From assembly GCF_019400745.1 (NCBI RefSeq), contig NZ_WJIB01000008.1:124001-188000 (forward strand): DNA of 64,000 nt, written 5' to 3'. The DNA is from Cohnella sp. CFH 77786. Lineage in GTDB: Bacteria > Bacillota > Bacilli > Paenibacillales > Paenibacillaceae. Position 1 is the first letter of the stretch; each line of letters opens with the position of its first letter. The notes beneath the pieces were generated by a model. It worked only from the letters and a program-made list of their open reading frames with translations. It did no database searches and was not told the DNA's origin. A program made the position numbers and the translations under genes. Positions 9,383 to 17,356 of the stretch are shown here, one piece after another.

Positions 9383-9691
9383 GTGGAACATTACGAACTG
9401 GCGGCTCTGACCGTCACGGAAGGATCGTCAAACCGCCCGATTTCGTTTGCCCGGGCCAAATTGACGGTCGTCTCCGAATACGGCACGCGGCTTTGGTACA
9501 TCGACGTGGACGGAATCTCGGACGCCGCTTTGCTGCGGCGATTCGCCGAGACCGATGAGATTGGGGTGAACGTCTTCGCGACGACCATCGGGGGCAGGCA
9601 ATTGTCGGGGCAAGGATATTTCCACCCGAACCCGGCAGCCCGTTCCGCCGCGATCCGCGGCACCGGGGAATTGACCGGCTACGGGTCGTAA
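9383..9691 (+). CDS. Hypothetical protein, 102 residues
   Basis: A GTG start lies seven to eight bases after GAAGAGGGG and opens a frame that stops at 9691. The product is soluble with alternating hydrophobic strands (LAALTVTEG, AKLTVVSEYG, RLWYIDVDG) and a Gly-rich end, suggesting a small beta-rich fold; no known motif was recognised. It is transcribed away from the pxp operon and ends 6 bases from the end of the convergent tetR gene. The frame remains open far upstream, antisense to pxpBC, but that part is the shadow of a real gene. Confidence 0.6.
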   Translation: MEHYELAALTVTEGSSNRPISFARAKLTVVSEYGTRLWYIDVDGISDAALLRRFAETDEIGVNVFATTIGGRQLSGQGYFHPNPAARSAAIRGTGELTGYGS

Positions 9692-9697
9692 CGCCGC

Positions 9698-10276
9698 TTA
9701 CGGGGCCATTCCCCGGATGAACACCTCGAACGTCAGCGCCATCTGGTCGGCCAGCTCCGGCTCCCCCTGCTCGATCGCCCAGCTCATCAACACGCCGAAA
9801 TACGTTTGAACCGCGAGCTGCGAGATCGTCTTCGCCGGGATGTCGGATCGGATCTCGCCTTTTTGTTGGGCGATCTCCAGGGTCGGCGTAAGGGCCGCGA
9901 TAAATTCCTCGCAGCATTCGCAATGGAAATCCCTTAATTTCTCGCTTCCATATACGCTTTGAAGCACGGCACGGGTTACCGGCCGGTTCATCGGATAATT
10001 CCGGGCGAATTCATGCAGCATCACTTGGAGCCGGGGAATGACCGGTCCCGGTTTGCCGGCGATCGATTCGATTTCTTTCATGATCATCTTGCTCTGCAAA
10101 TCCAACATGAGATCTTCTTTCGAATTGTAGTAATTAAAGAAGGTCCCTTTGGCCACTTCCGCACGGTCGGCGATTTGCTGAACGGTCGTCGCTTCGTACC
10201 CCTGGAGCTCGAATAGCTCGACAGCCGATTCGGCGATCCTCTGCCGCGTCTGCGCTTTTTTTTCTTCCCGTTTCAT
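9698..10276 (-). CDS. TetR family transcriptional regulator
   Basis: One-component repressor of 192 residues. The N-terminal helix-turn-helix is clear: RQRIAESAVELFELQGYEAT, then TVQQIADRAEVAKGTFFNYYNSKE, the usual TetR recognition-helix signature. The C-terminal half is a variable ligand-binding domain. The ATG is preceded by GGAGGGG. A longer frame upstream lacks such a site. It faces the divergent MMPL transporter gene, which it most likely represses through the repeated sites at 10332-10354 and 10443-10465; the inducer is unknown. Confidence 0.92.
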   Translation of the reverse strand: MKREEKKAQTRQRIAESAVELFELQGYEATTVQQIADRAEVAKGTFFNYYNSKEDLMLDLQSKMIMKEIESIAGKPGPVIPRLQVMLHEFARNYPMNRPVTRAVLQSVYGSEKLRDFHCECCEEFIAALTPTLEIAQQKGEIRSDIPAKTISQLAVQTYFGVLMSWAIEQGEPELADQMALTFEVFIRGMAP

Positions 10277-10297
10277 GGGCAGCCCCCCTCCTCCCCT

Positions 10298-10325
10298 ATT
10301 GTAGCACACCGCATTCATCCCGCAA
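10298..10325 (-). promoter_or_regulatory. Candidate promoter of the tetR-type gene
   Basis: TTGCGG (10325-10320) and TACAAT (10303-10298), spaced by 16 bases on the minus strand, about 22 bases before the ATG. Confidence 0.45.
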
Positions 10326-10331
10326 GACAAC

Positions 10332-10465
10332 ATGACCGATAGTTCAATTTTATACGTGAAAATATCCGCATTCCGGCAAATCCTTCCGTGTTCATGATTG
10401 TTTAACGTTGTCATTACGGGATTTTAACCGAAAAATATATTTATGACCGCCAGTCTAATTTTCTA
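10332..10465. promoter_or_regulatory. Two copies of a putative TetR operator
   Basis: ATGACCGATAGTTCAATTTT (from 10332) and ATGACCGCCAGTCTAATTTT (from 10443) are near-identical direct repeats 111 bases apart in the divergent gap. Each holds an interrupted GAC-N5-GT(C/T) dyad. The second copy ends just before the -35 box of the transporter gene, where a bound repressor could block RNA polymerase. The assignment to the adjacent TetR protein rests on position alone. Confidence 0.5.
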
Positions 10466-10493
10466 TTGATTTTCGATTTTCGATCGGTTATAA
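10466..10493 (+). promoter_or_regulatory. Candidate promoter of the MMPL transporter gene
   Basis: TTGATT (10466-10471) and TTATAA (10488-10493), spaced by 16 bases, about 80 bases before the ATG and directly downstream of the second operator-like repeat. Confidence 0.5.
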
Positions 10494-10574
10494 CTGAACA
10501 CATAGAGAACCGGCGGCACCCGCCCCTCTCGGGAGAAGAACCGCCGCCGGCGGATAAGGAGGAGAACCCGTCGA

Positions 10575-13478
10575 ATGGACAAATGGATCAGGTGGACGTC
10601 CCGGCTGCGCTGGGCGTTCCTCGCGCTGTGGATCGGGCTGGCGGCCGTCTCGGTCGCGGCGCTTCCGGATCTCCAGGAAATCGTCAAGAAGACCGAGCAG
10701 AAGTTTCTGCCTTCGGATGCGGAATCGCTGCAGGCGGTCAAAATGCTCGACCGGATCAATCCCGATTCGAAATCCGCTTCCAATGCGGTCATCGTGCTTA
10801 GCCGGGACGGAGGCCTGCGGGACTCCGACAAGAGCTGGATGAACGAGCTGCTGGGCAAGCTGGAACGGGAGAAAACGCAGCTCGGCATAACGGGCATCCT
10901 GTCTTCGGAAACGCAGCCCGAGCTCAAGGAGCGTTTCCTGAGCAAGGACGGGACGACAATGCTCGCGATCGTTAATCTGCCTTACGTGGACTTCGAAGAC
11001 GCAACGCTGACCACGCTGAGCAAGCTGAAAACGATGCTGAAGGAGGCGCCTGAAGGCGCAAGGGCCGAACTCACCGGCGGGGCTCCGATTTCCCAAGAAT
11101 TCCAGCAGTCGTCGCAAGACGGATTGAAAAAAACGGAGCTGCTGACGGTCGGCCTCGTGCTCGTCATTCTGCTGATCGTATTCCGTTCGCCGATCGCGCC
11201 GCTGATTCCCCTGTTCACGATCGGGATCAGCCTCGTCATCTCCCGCGGCCTCATCGCCGCCGCGACGGACCTCGGTCTCCCCGTATCCAATTTCACGGAA
11301 TCGTTCCTGATCGCCGTCCTCTTCGGGGCGGGCACGGATTACTGCATCCTCCTGATCCAACGCTTCCGGGAAGAGCTCGCGAAGGACGGCGACCGCGTCC
11401 GGGCCATGCAGCGCACGATGAAGGGCGTCGGCAAGACGATCGCCTTCTCCGCCAGCACCGTCTTCGCGGCCTTCTTCCTGATCGGGTTCGCCCGGTTCGG
11501 GCTGTACCAATCGGCGGCGGGCGTCGCCATCGGCGTCGTCGTGACGCTGATCGCCGGCATGACGCTGGCACCGGCGCTGCTGCTTCTGCTGGGCCGGGGC
11601 GCGTACTGGCCCATGAAAGTCGGCAGCGGGCACGGGCACGGCGAATCCCGCTTGTGGGGCGCGGCGGCCAGGCTGAGCGCCAAGCGCTCCGGCGCGGTCC
11701 TCCTGGTCGTCGCGATCGCGCTCGCCCCGCTTACGCTGCTGTTCAAAGGGCAACGCTCGTTCGACGACATCGCCGAGATCGATCCGAATCTCGGGTCCGT
11801 CGTCGGTTTCCGCCAGATCGAGAAGTCGTTCGGCGCCGGAGAAGTGTTCCCCGTCTCGATCGCGATCTCGTCATCCGCTTCCATGCGCACGCCGTCGGCG
11901 CTCGCCGCACTGGAGCAAGCCAGCGTGGACGTCATGAAGGTTCCCGGCGTTCAGGAGGTGCGCAGCGCGGTTCGCCCGCTCGGCCGGCAATTGACGGAGC
12001 TCACCGTTCCCGACCAGCTTGGCAAAACGAGCGACGCCATCGGCCAGTTGAAGGACGGCGTAGTCCAAGTCGGAGCCGGGCTGGAGGATGCCGGCAAGCA
12101 GCTCGGCAGCGGACGGTCCGATATGGATAAGCTTACCGGAGGGCTGCGCGACATGGCGGCCAAAACCGAAGAAGCCCGCAAGGGCGCGGGACAGCTTCGC
12201 GGCGGCCTGGAGCGGAGCGCAGCCGGAGCATCCCGCATTGCGGATGGTCTGAAGGAATCCAGCGGCGCGGCTTCCTCCATGAAGAGCGACATCGACAAGC
12301 TGCTGAAGGCCCATCCGGAACTGGCGAACGACCCGAACATGCTGGCCATCGCAGCCAAGCAGCAGGCATTGGCGAACGGACTGAAATCGCTGGCTTCCGG
12401 CGCGGCTCCGCTCAGCCAAGGACTGGCCGGCATGATTCCGGCCCTTCGCCAGCTCGGGGACGGTCTCGGTCAACTGGCGAACGGACAATTGCAAGCCGCC
12501 CAAGGCGTCTCTTCCCTTCAGGCAGGTTTGGGCAAACTGAGCGACGGGCTGAAGCAAGGGGCGGACGGTCTGCGCCAAGTGGGCGACGGACTGGGCAAGG
12601 TCCAGACCGCCCAGGAAGGCATCGCAGCGGACGGCAAAACCCAGATCGGCGGATGGGTGCTTCCCGCCGAAGCTTTGAACTCGGACAGCTTCAAGCAAGC
12701 GCTCGATTACTACGTTTCCGAAGACGGGAAGGTGACCCGGTTCGACGTCATCCTGAAGGACAATCCGTATTCCGGAGAAGCGATGGACAACGTGGACGAA
12801 ATTACGTCCGCGCTTCGCACGAGCTTGGGCGCCTCCGTCATCGCGGACCCGCAAGTCTATGCCTCCGGCACGTCGGCGCGCTACAACGAGCTTCGCGACA
12901 TTTCGTTCAACGATTTCGTCCGCACCGGGCTGCTCGTGCTGGCGGGCATCGCGGTCGTCCTCATGCTGCTGCTTCGTTCCGTTCTGGCGCCGCTGTACGT
13001 CCTTCTGTCGCTCGGATTCAACTATTTGGTCACGATGGGCATCGTGGAATTCCTATTCGTGAAACTGCTGGGATACCCCGGCTTGTCCTGGACCGTTTCG
13101 TTCTTCATATTCCTGATCCTCGTCGCGCTCGGCGTCGATTACAGCATCTTCCTGATGGCACGCTTCAAGGAAGAGCACCGTACCGGCGGCGTCGTCGCGG
13201 CCATGTCCAAAGCGATGACCACGACAGGCGGGGTCATCGTCTCCGCGGCCGTCATCATGGGCGGAACCTTCGGCGCGCTCGGTTTCTCCGGGGTCGTCAC
13301 GCTCGTCCAAATCGGCGTCGGCACGTTGGTCGGCCTGCTGCTTTATGCCGTCATCTTCATGGCGCTCGTCGTTCCGTCTTTCTCCTTCCTGCTCGGGGAG
13401 GCGAACTGGTGGCCGTTCCGCCGCCGGGACAACGAGGAGAATCCGAGCGCCTCCGCCACGGCAACGGAAACCCTCTGA
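10575..13478 (+). CDS. MMPL/RND family transporter
   Basis: Large inner-membrane exporter of 967 residues with the duplicated MMPL layout: a first membrane helix, an extracytoplasmic loop, a five-helix bundle with GAGTDYCILL near residue 255, a second extracytoplasmic region and a second bundle with GVDYSIFLMARF near residue 852. Those GTDY and GVDYS motifs carry the proton-relay aspartates. The second loop (about 480-690) is unusually rich in repeated heptad-like blocks such as LKDG and GLRDM, as in YhgE-type proteins, and is probably a coiled coil. The ATG follows AAGGAGGAG. Related Bacillus and actinobacterial proteins export lipids or drugs; this substrate is unknown. Confidence 0.92.
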   Translation: MDKWIRWTSRLRWAFLALWIGLAAVSVAALPDLQEIVKKTEQKFLPSDAESLQAVKMLDRINPDSKSASNAVIVLSRDGGLRDSDKSWMNELLGKLEREKTQLGITGILSSETQPELKERFLSKDGTTMLAIVNLPYVDFEDATLTTLSKLKTMLKEAPEGARAELTGGAPISQEFQQSSQDGLKKTELLTVGLVLVILLIVFRSPIAPLIPLFTIGISLVISRGLIAAATDLGLPVSNFTESFLIAVLFGAGTDYCILLIQRFREELAKDGDRVRAMQRTMKGVGKTIAFSASTVFAAFFLIGFARFGLYQSAAGVAIGVVVTLIAGMTLAPALLLLLGRGAYWPMKVGSGHGHGESRLWGAAARLSAKRSGAVLLVVAIALAPLTLLFKGQRSFDDIAEIDPNLGSVVGFRQIEKSFGAGEVFPVSIAISSSASMRTPSALAALEQASVDVMKVPGVQEVRSAVRPLGRQLTELTVPDQLGKTSDAIGQLKDGVVQVGAGLEDAGKQLGSGRSDMDKLTGGLRDMAAKTEEARKGAGQLRGGLERSAAGASRIADGLKESSGAASSMKSDIDKLLKAHPELANDPNMLAIAAKQQALANGLKSLASGAAPLSQGLAGMIPALRQLGDGLGQLANGQLQAAQGVSSLQAGLGKLSDGLKQGADGLRQVGDGLGKVQTAQEGIAADGKTQIGGWVLPAEALNSDSFKQALDYYVSEDGKVTRFDVILKDNPYSGEAMDNVDEITSALRTSLGASVIADPQVYASGTSARYNELRDISFNDFVRTGLLVLAGIAVVLMLLLRSVLAPLYVLLSLGFNYLVTMGIVEFLFVKLLGYPGLSWTVSFFIFLILVALGVDYSIFLMARFKEEHRTGGVVAAMSKAMTTTGGVIVSAAVIMGGTFGALGFSGVVTLVQIGVGTLVGLLLYAVIFMALVVPSFSFLLGEANWWPFRRRDNEENPSASATATETL

Positions 13479-13508
13479 CACTTTATCCGCTCTCCCTCTT
13501 TGAACGCC

Positions 13509-13550
13509 AAAAGCCGCCGATTCCGCATATTACGCGGAACGGCGGCTTTC
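13509..13550. terminator. Bidirectional terminator
   Basis: AAAGCCGCC and GGCGGCTTT pair, with an inner ATTCCGC/GCGGAAC extension, between the ends of two convergent genes. The stem is flanked by A-rich and T-containing sequence on both sides. Confidence 0.75.
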
Positions 13551-13563
13551 ATATTGCGGGCGA

Positions 13564-14175
13564 TCATGACAGCCTTGCCTCAAGAAACCTAAGAAACGCG
13601 GCCAGCTCCAGATGCTGAAGATGTTCCAGAACGTCCCGGGCATCGTCGCAACCGATTTTGCCTTCCACCATCGCCACGGCGTCCGTGAACAAGTACGGGT
13701 TCCAGACGCCTTGGGCCGACAGCGTCCGGATCGCGTGCCCCGCGGGTCCAGACGGCAGCCCTCCGCCCTTCTCCGCCTCGCTCAGCCATTCGGAAGCACG
13801 GGCTTGCAATCCGTGCCAAGCGGGATGGTCTCCCGTCCTGCGGAACCAGTACTTGGCGTTGCCGTAATCGCCTTCCCGGCGGTGAAGAATGCCGTGCAAA
13901 GCGGACCCGGTAGGCGTATCCAGCTCTTGAACCAGCTCATGGGCCGGTTCGAGGCTGTCGTTCCACAGATACAGCGCCGCCTTCCAAGCCTGTGCCGAGC
14001 GCAGGCCGTCCGTACCGTCCCCGGCGATCTCCTCCAGGGAAAGGGCGGCGATCTCGGCGTCAAGACCCGGATGCCAGACACGATCCGGCTTCAGGGGCGG
14101 CCAACTTCTGCGGGCTTGGAGCTTCGCGACGATCTCCTTGTACGGAGCGGCAAGCGGCAAGCAGGTTTCCTCCAA
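13564..14175 (-). CDS. Conserved hypothetical protein with HGILHRREGD motif
   Basis: Soluble 203-residue protein without recognised catalytic domain. A striking block, ALHGILHRREGDYGNAKYW, followed by an FRRTGDHP segment, has a histidine/arginine/tryptophan density typical of a conserved functional site, and helical sequence surrounds it. I recall this block from unannotated bacterial proteins but cannot name the family. It lies 10 bases after the aldolase-type gene on the same strand, so the two probably share an mRNA, and it ends at the bidirectional terminator. Confidence 0.7.
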   Translation of the reverse strand: MEETCLPLAAPYKEIVAKLQARRSWPPLKPDRVWHPGLDAEIAALSLEEIAGDGTDGLRSAQAWKAALYLWNDSLEPAHELVQELDTPTGSALHGILHRREGDYGNAKYWFRRTGDHPAWHGLQARASEWLSEAEKGGGLPSGPAGHAIRTLSAQGVWNPYLFTDAVAMVEGKIGCDDARDVLEHLQHLELAAFLRFLEARLS

Positions 14176-14185
14176 ACGAACGCGT

Positions 14186-15154
14186 TTATTTATGGAACGT
14201 TTCGGGTGTCGTCATTTTGTCGTAAAACTCGGTGAACCGGTCGCGCTTCTCGGAAGCGCGCCATCCCATCGCGGAACGGGGGTGCTCGTCGAGCATGCCC
14301 GTGACCATGTCGGGGATCAGATAACCCCACTCTTCCTTCTCGCGGAGCTTGAGCATATGTTTCTCGATCATGCCGAGCACGGGACGGACATTGTATTCCG
14401 GCTTGTTCAGCTTGGCGAGCAGAAGCTCGGTCGGCGTGTTGCCCGCGGCGCGTCCCATGCCGTACACGGACGCGTCGAGCAGCTCGACGCCCATTTGGGC
14501 GGCCGTAAGCGTATTGGCGAACGCCAGCTGCAGGTTGTTGTGCGTATGAACGCCGAGCTTCTTGCCGGCTTTCAGGGTGCGGCGGAATTTCTCGATCAGG
14601 TAGCGGAAATCGTCGGGGTCCAAGCTGCCGTAGGAATCCACGACGTACACGTAATCCACCGGGCTGTCGTTGATCAGCGCCAAGGCTTCGTTCAGCTCGT
14701 TATCCATGACGTTCGACAGCGCCATGATGTTGATCGTCGTTTCGTAGCCGCGTTCATGGAACAGCTTTACCAATTCCACGGCTTTCTCCGTATCGCGGGC
14801 GTAGCAGGCGACGCGGATGAGATCGAGCATCGATTCGCTGCGCGGAAGCACGTCGGCTTCATCCACGCGGCCGATGTCGACCAGGGCGGACAGCTTCGTC
14901 CTCTTCTTCTCCGGGATGACCTTGCGCAGGAAATCGTCGTTCAGAAAACGCCAGGGCCCTTCGCTTCCGTCGCTTTTGAGCAGCTTAGGGGAGTTTTTAT
15001 AGCCGATTTCCATATATTCGACGCCAGCATCGTTTAGAGACTCGTAGAGATCCTGAACGAACTCGGTGCTGAAATCCCAGTTGTTCACGAGTCCGCCGTC
15101 GCGGATCGTGCAGTCGACGATCTGGCAGTGCATGCCGTGTTTGTACGGGGTCAT
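14186..15154 (-). CDS. DRE-TIM aldolase-domain protein (HMGL-like)
   Basis: Member of the DRE-TIM metallolyase family that includes 4-hydroxy-2-oxovalerate aldolase and homocitrate synthase. Visible signatures are VDCTIRDGG near the N terminus (metal aspartate, variant of DTTLRDG), EIGYKNSP, VYVVDSYGSL and GVHTHNNLQLAFAN, whose HTHNN histidines bind the divalent metal, then GMGRAAGNTPTELL. At about 322 residues it lacks the C-terminal communication domain of full aldolases and has no dehydrogenase partner nearby, so the substrate is open. The ATG at 15154 is chosen; AAGGAG lies 12 bases upstream. An ATG 11 codons earlier has no ribosome site. Confidence 0.82.
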   Translation of the reverse strand: MTPYKHGMHCQIVDCTIRDGGLVNNWDFSTEFVQDLYESLNDAGVEYMEIGYKNSPKLLKSDGSEGPWRFLNDDFLRKVIPEKKRTKLSALVDIGRVDEADVLPRSESMLDLIRVACYARDTEKAVELVKLFHERGYETTINIMALSNVMDNELNEALALINDSPVDYVYVVDSYGSLDPDDFRYLIEKFRRTLKAGKKLGVHTHNNLQLAFANTLTAAQMGVELLDASVYGMGRAAGNTPTELLLAKLNKPEYNVRPVLGMIEKHMLKLREKEEWGYLIPDMVTGMLDEHPRSAMGWRASEKRDRFTEFYDKMTTPETFHK

Positions 15155-15259
15155 AGTCGCATTTGGCTCCTTCGTTCCGCGAAACATACGCCGGATTGAT
15201 ATTTCCCTAGTTTACAACAATCCGGCTGGATTTGCCACCCAACATTCGCCCGTGTCTCT

Positions 15260-15541
15260 TCAACGGGGTCCGACGCGGAACACGATGTTCTCGCCCTCGC
15301 AATCGATTTGCAGGCTGCCTCCGTCCAGAAACCATAGATCCTTGCTTTCCATGAAAAAAGTGAGGGGACCGGCCGCCGTAACCAAGCCGGCTTCCTGAGG
15401 AGTATCCCTGGTGATGCCGAGCGCGAATGGCTCCTCGGCTCCGCTTACGTACCGGACGAATACCCGGACCTGCTCCCCATCGCCAAACGCCCACTCATCG
15501 CGGAAACATGCCAGCGCGGCCGGCGTCACCGTCAGCTCCAT
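15260..15541 (-). CDS. HesB/YneR-like protein
   Basis: Small protein (93 residues) of the HesB-like fold, starting MELTVTPAAL. Unlike the IscA/ErpA iron-sulfur carriers it lacks the three conserved cysteines; only isolated cysteines occur at ALACF and IDCEG. It therefore fits the cysteine-poor YneR branch found in Bacillus, whose function is unknown. An ATG 12 codons upstream is possible, but relatives begin at this methionine; the ribosome binding site is weak either way. Confidence 0.75.
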   Translation of the reverse strand: MELTVTPAALACFRDEWAFGDGEQVRVFVRYVSGAEEPFALGITRDTPQEAGLVTAAGPLTFFMESKDLWFLDGGSLQIDCEGENIVFRVGPR

Positions 15542-15735
15542 GCCCGTCACCCCATTCCGAAATATATTCGCGTCCATTCTAAGTGATCCGTACGTCCCCC
15601 CGCAAGCATTACTCCGCTCTTTCCGTCAACGTCTCTCCGTCACGGTTAGAATTACGTAACGGCGCCCGCTTCTTCCAGATACGCTCGATCTCCTCCGGCG
15701 ACATGCGACATGATCGCGTTAATTCGGAATCCGGC

Positions 15736-16392
15736 CTAATCGAACCGATACGTATAGAAGCTCTCGGTGCCGAAACGCTCCTCGAGCTCCCGTTTGGACA
15801 GCTTGCCTCCGGCAATCGTCTCGGCGATCTGAAACTGCGAGCGGTGCGCCTGGATCGAAGCCATCTTCTGCTTCAGGAATGCGCGTACGTCCACCGTGAC
15901 GTCGGGTTTCCCGAGCGCCTCTTCCCGGTTTTTGGAGAACGCGACGCACCGGACGGTCGGCCGAAGCGAAGACGGCATCCGGACCACGGTTCGGATGACG
16001 GCAGCGCCGCAGGCGTCATGATCCGGATGCACGGCATGTCCGGGATAGAAAGTGAAGATCAGTTCGGGCTGCGTTTCTTCAATGAGCGCACGGATGGTGC
16101 CGTCCAAGAACTCCTTGTCCTCGAACTCGATCGTTTTGTCGTGGAAGCCGAGCATGCGAACGTCTTGGATGCCGATGGCGCGGCAAGATTCCTCCAGTTC
16201 AAGCGCACGGATGGCGGGCAGCGTTACCCGGTTGGCGAACGGAGGTACGCCCATGTTGCGCCCCATCTCCCCCAGCGTCAGGCAGCCGTAGGTGACGAAA
16301 GCCCCTTCGTTTATGTATTTGGCGAGCGTGCCGGACACTCCGAACGCTTCGTCGTCCGGATGCGGCAAAATTACGAGAATGCGGTTCGTCAT
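15736..16392 (-). CDS. bshB2: Bacillithiol biosynthesis deacetylase BshB2
   Basis: LmbE-like zinc deacetylase that removes the acetyl group from GlcNAc-malate in bacillithiol synthesis (YojG in Bacillus). The N-terminal PHPDDE (H11-D14) and the internal VHPDH motif supply zinc ligands and the catalytic aspartate; 218 residues is normal. The yojF homologue is immediately upstream on the same strand, reproducing the B. subtilis yojF-yojG order. The 150 bases downstream hold only short open frames without ribosome sites. Confidence 0.9.
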   Translation of the reverse strand: MTNRILVILPHPDDEAFGVSGTLAKYINEGAFVTYGCLTLGEMGRNMGVPPFANRVTLPAIRALELEESCRAIGIQDVRMLGFHDKTIEFEDKEFLDGTIRALIEETQPELIFTFYPGHAVHPDHDACGAAVIRTVVRMPSSLRPTVRCVAFSKNREEALGKPDVTVDVRAFLKQKMASIQAHRSQFQIAETIAGGKLSKRELEERFGTESFYTYRFD

Positions 16393-16410
16393 GGCTGTCT
16401 CTCCCCTTCC

Positions 16411-16755
16411 TCAGAACGGTGTCTGGCTCAGCTGCAATGCGACGACGAGTTTTCCCTGCGAATCGTGTCCCGCAAGGATCAACCGCTCCCGGTCCGTCTC
16501 GTCCCAATGGGTCAGCCCTTCCGAGTACACCCAGCCGTTCCCGGTCTTCAAACCGACCCGGTACGGTCCGTTCCCCTCGATCGAACCGTTCGTGTAGCGG
16601 ATCCTGGCATTGGTGATGAAGGTGGCGGCCGGATGCTTGGAACTGTCGTAATGGGCGGCGTACGCGCCCGTCGTCATCTCCAGATGGAGATAAACCTCTT
16701 GATCCGACAGTTGATTGAGCATGAGCTGCACCTCTACCGGGTTGATTAGATTCAT
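16411..16755 (-). CDS. yojF: YojF family protein (DUF1806)
   Basis: Protein of 114 residues matching YojF, a conserved partner gene of the bacillithiol deacetylase yojG/bshB2 in Firmicutes. It is a compact beta-rich protein (VYLHLEMTTGAYAAH, ARIRYTNGSIEG, GPYRVGLKTGNGWVYSEG) without catalytic motifs. The ATG at 16755 has GGAGG eight bases upstream; the more distal start lacks one. It precedes bshB2 by 18 bases and is probably cotranscribed. Its biochemical role is not known. Confidence 0.85.
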   Translation of the reverse strand: MNLINPVEVQLMLNQLSDQEVYLHLEMTTGAYAAHYDSSKHPAATFITNARIRYTNGSIEGNGPYRVGLKTGNGWVYSEGLTHWDETDRERLILAGHDSQGKLVVALQLSQTPF

Positions 16756-16894
16756 TCGCGATTCCTCCATCGTTGAGCTGACGTCCTTCCTCCATCATAA
16801 CAAAAACTGCGCAAAAAAAAGAGCAGTTCCGCCGTCCGGTTGTTTGACGAGGTTCATCAACCCGATTTAGGCGGCACCGCCCCGAGGGCCGGCC

Positions 16895-17200
16895 TTACAA
16901 GATCGCCACGAGTCTCTCGCTCCCCGTGCCTTCAGCCGATTTCAGGATCACCTGCTCGATCTGCTTCACCTGCTTCTTCGTGAGCGGTTCCCTTGACTGC
17001 AGCTGCGTGGCGAGCGTCACGATACGGCCGTCGCGGCGTCTCTCCACGAACAGCATGCGGGGGCGGTCGCGGCGTAGCTTGTTCGCGTCGTTCCTCAGCT
17101 TGTTCAGCGAGATGATTTTCTTCCGCGATCCTTCGTCGATGACGAGATACACGCCCTGAACGGAATCATCCGGATTCAATTTGGTAATCAACTGGCTGAT
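16895..17200 (-). CDS. Hypothetical protein with probable AUC start
   Basis: Soluble, basic protein of about 101 residues (ISQLITKLNPDDSVQGV at the start). It is rich in Lys/Arg, with KIISLNKLRNDANKLRRDRP in the middle and a helical end QVKQIEQVILKSA; no family was recognised. A perfect AGGAGGG lies seven bases before an ATC codon at 17200-17198. No ATG, GTG or TTG sits at a proper distance: the next TTG is 16 bases from the site and an upstream ATG at about 17270 has no site at all. I therefore propose ATC as initiator. The gene is divergent from the MurF-like ligase. Confidence 0.6.
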   Translation of the reverse strand: MSQLITKLNPDDSVQGVYLVIDEGSRKKIISLNKLRNDANKLRRDRPRMLFVERRRDGRIVTLATQLQSREPLTKKQVKQIEQVILKSAEGTGSERLVAIL

Positions 17201-17356
17201 CGCAAATCCCTCCTGTCTGCATCGTCCTACCGGTACAGAGTATGGCGAGGGACTCCCGTTGGTTTGGGTCATCCGACATATCGACACTTGTCTATACCAT
17301 TCGATTCCCTCCGCATACGATACATTGTTCTCATCTGTCCGGGAGGAGGTTTTGTC

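Noticed and set aside
15609-15735. Short leftward frames (MSPEEIERIWKKRAPLRN and others) between the HesB-like gene and bshB2
   Set aside because: About 30 codons, no ribosome binding site, no similarity recognised.
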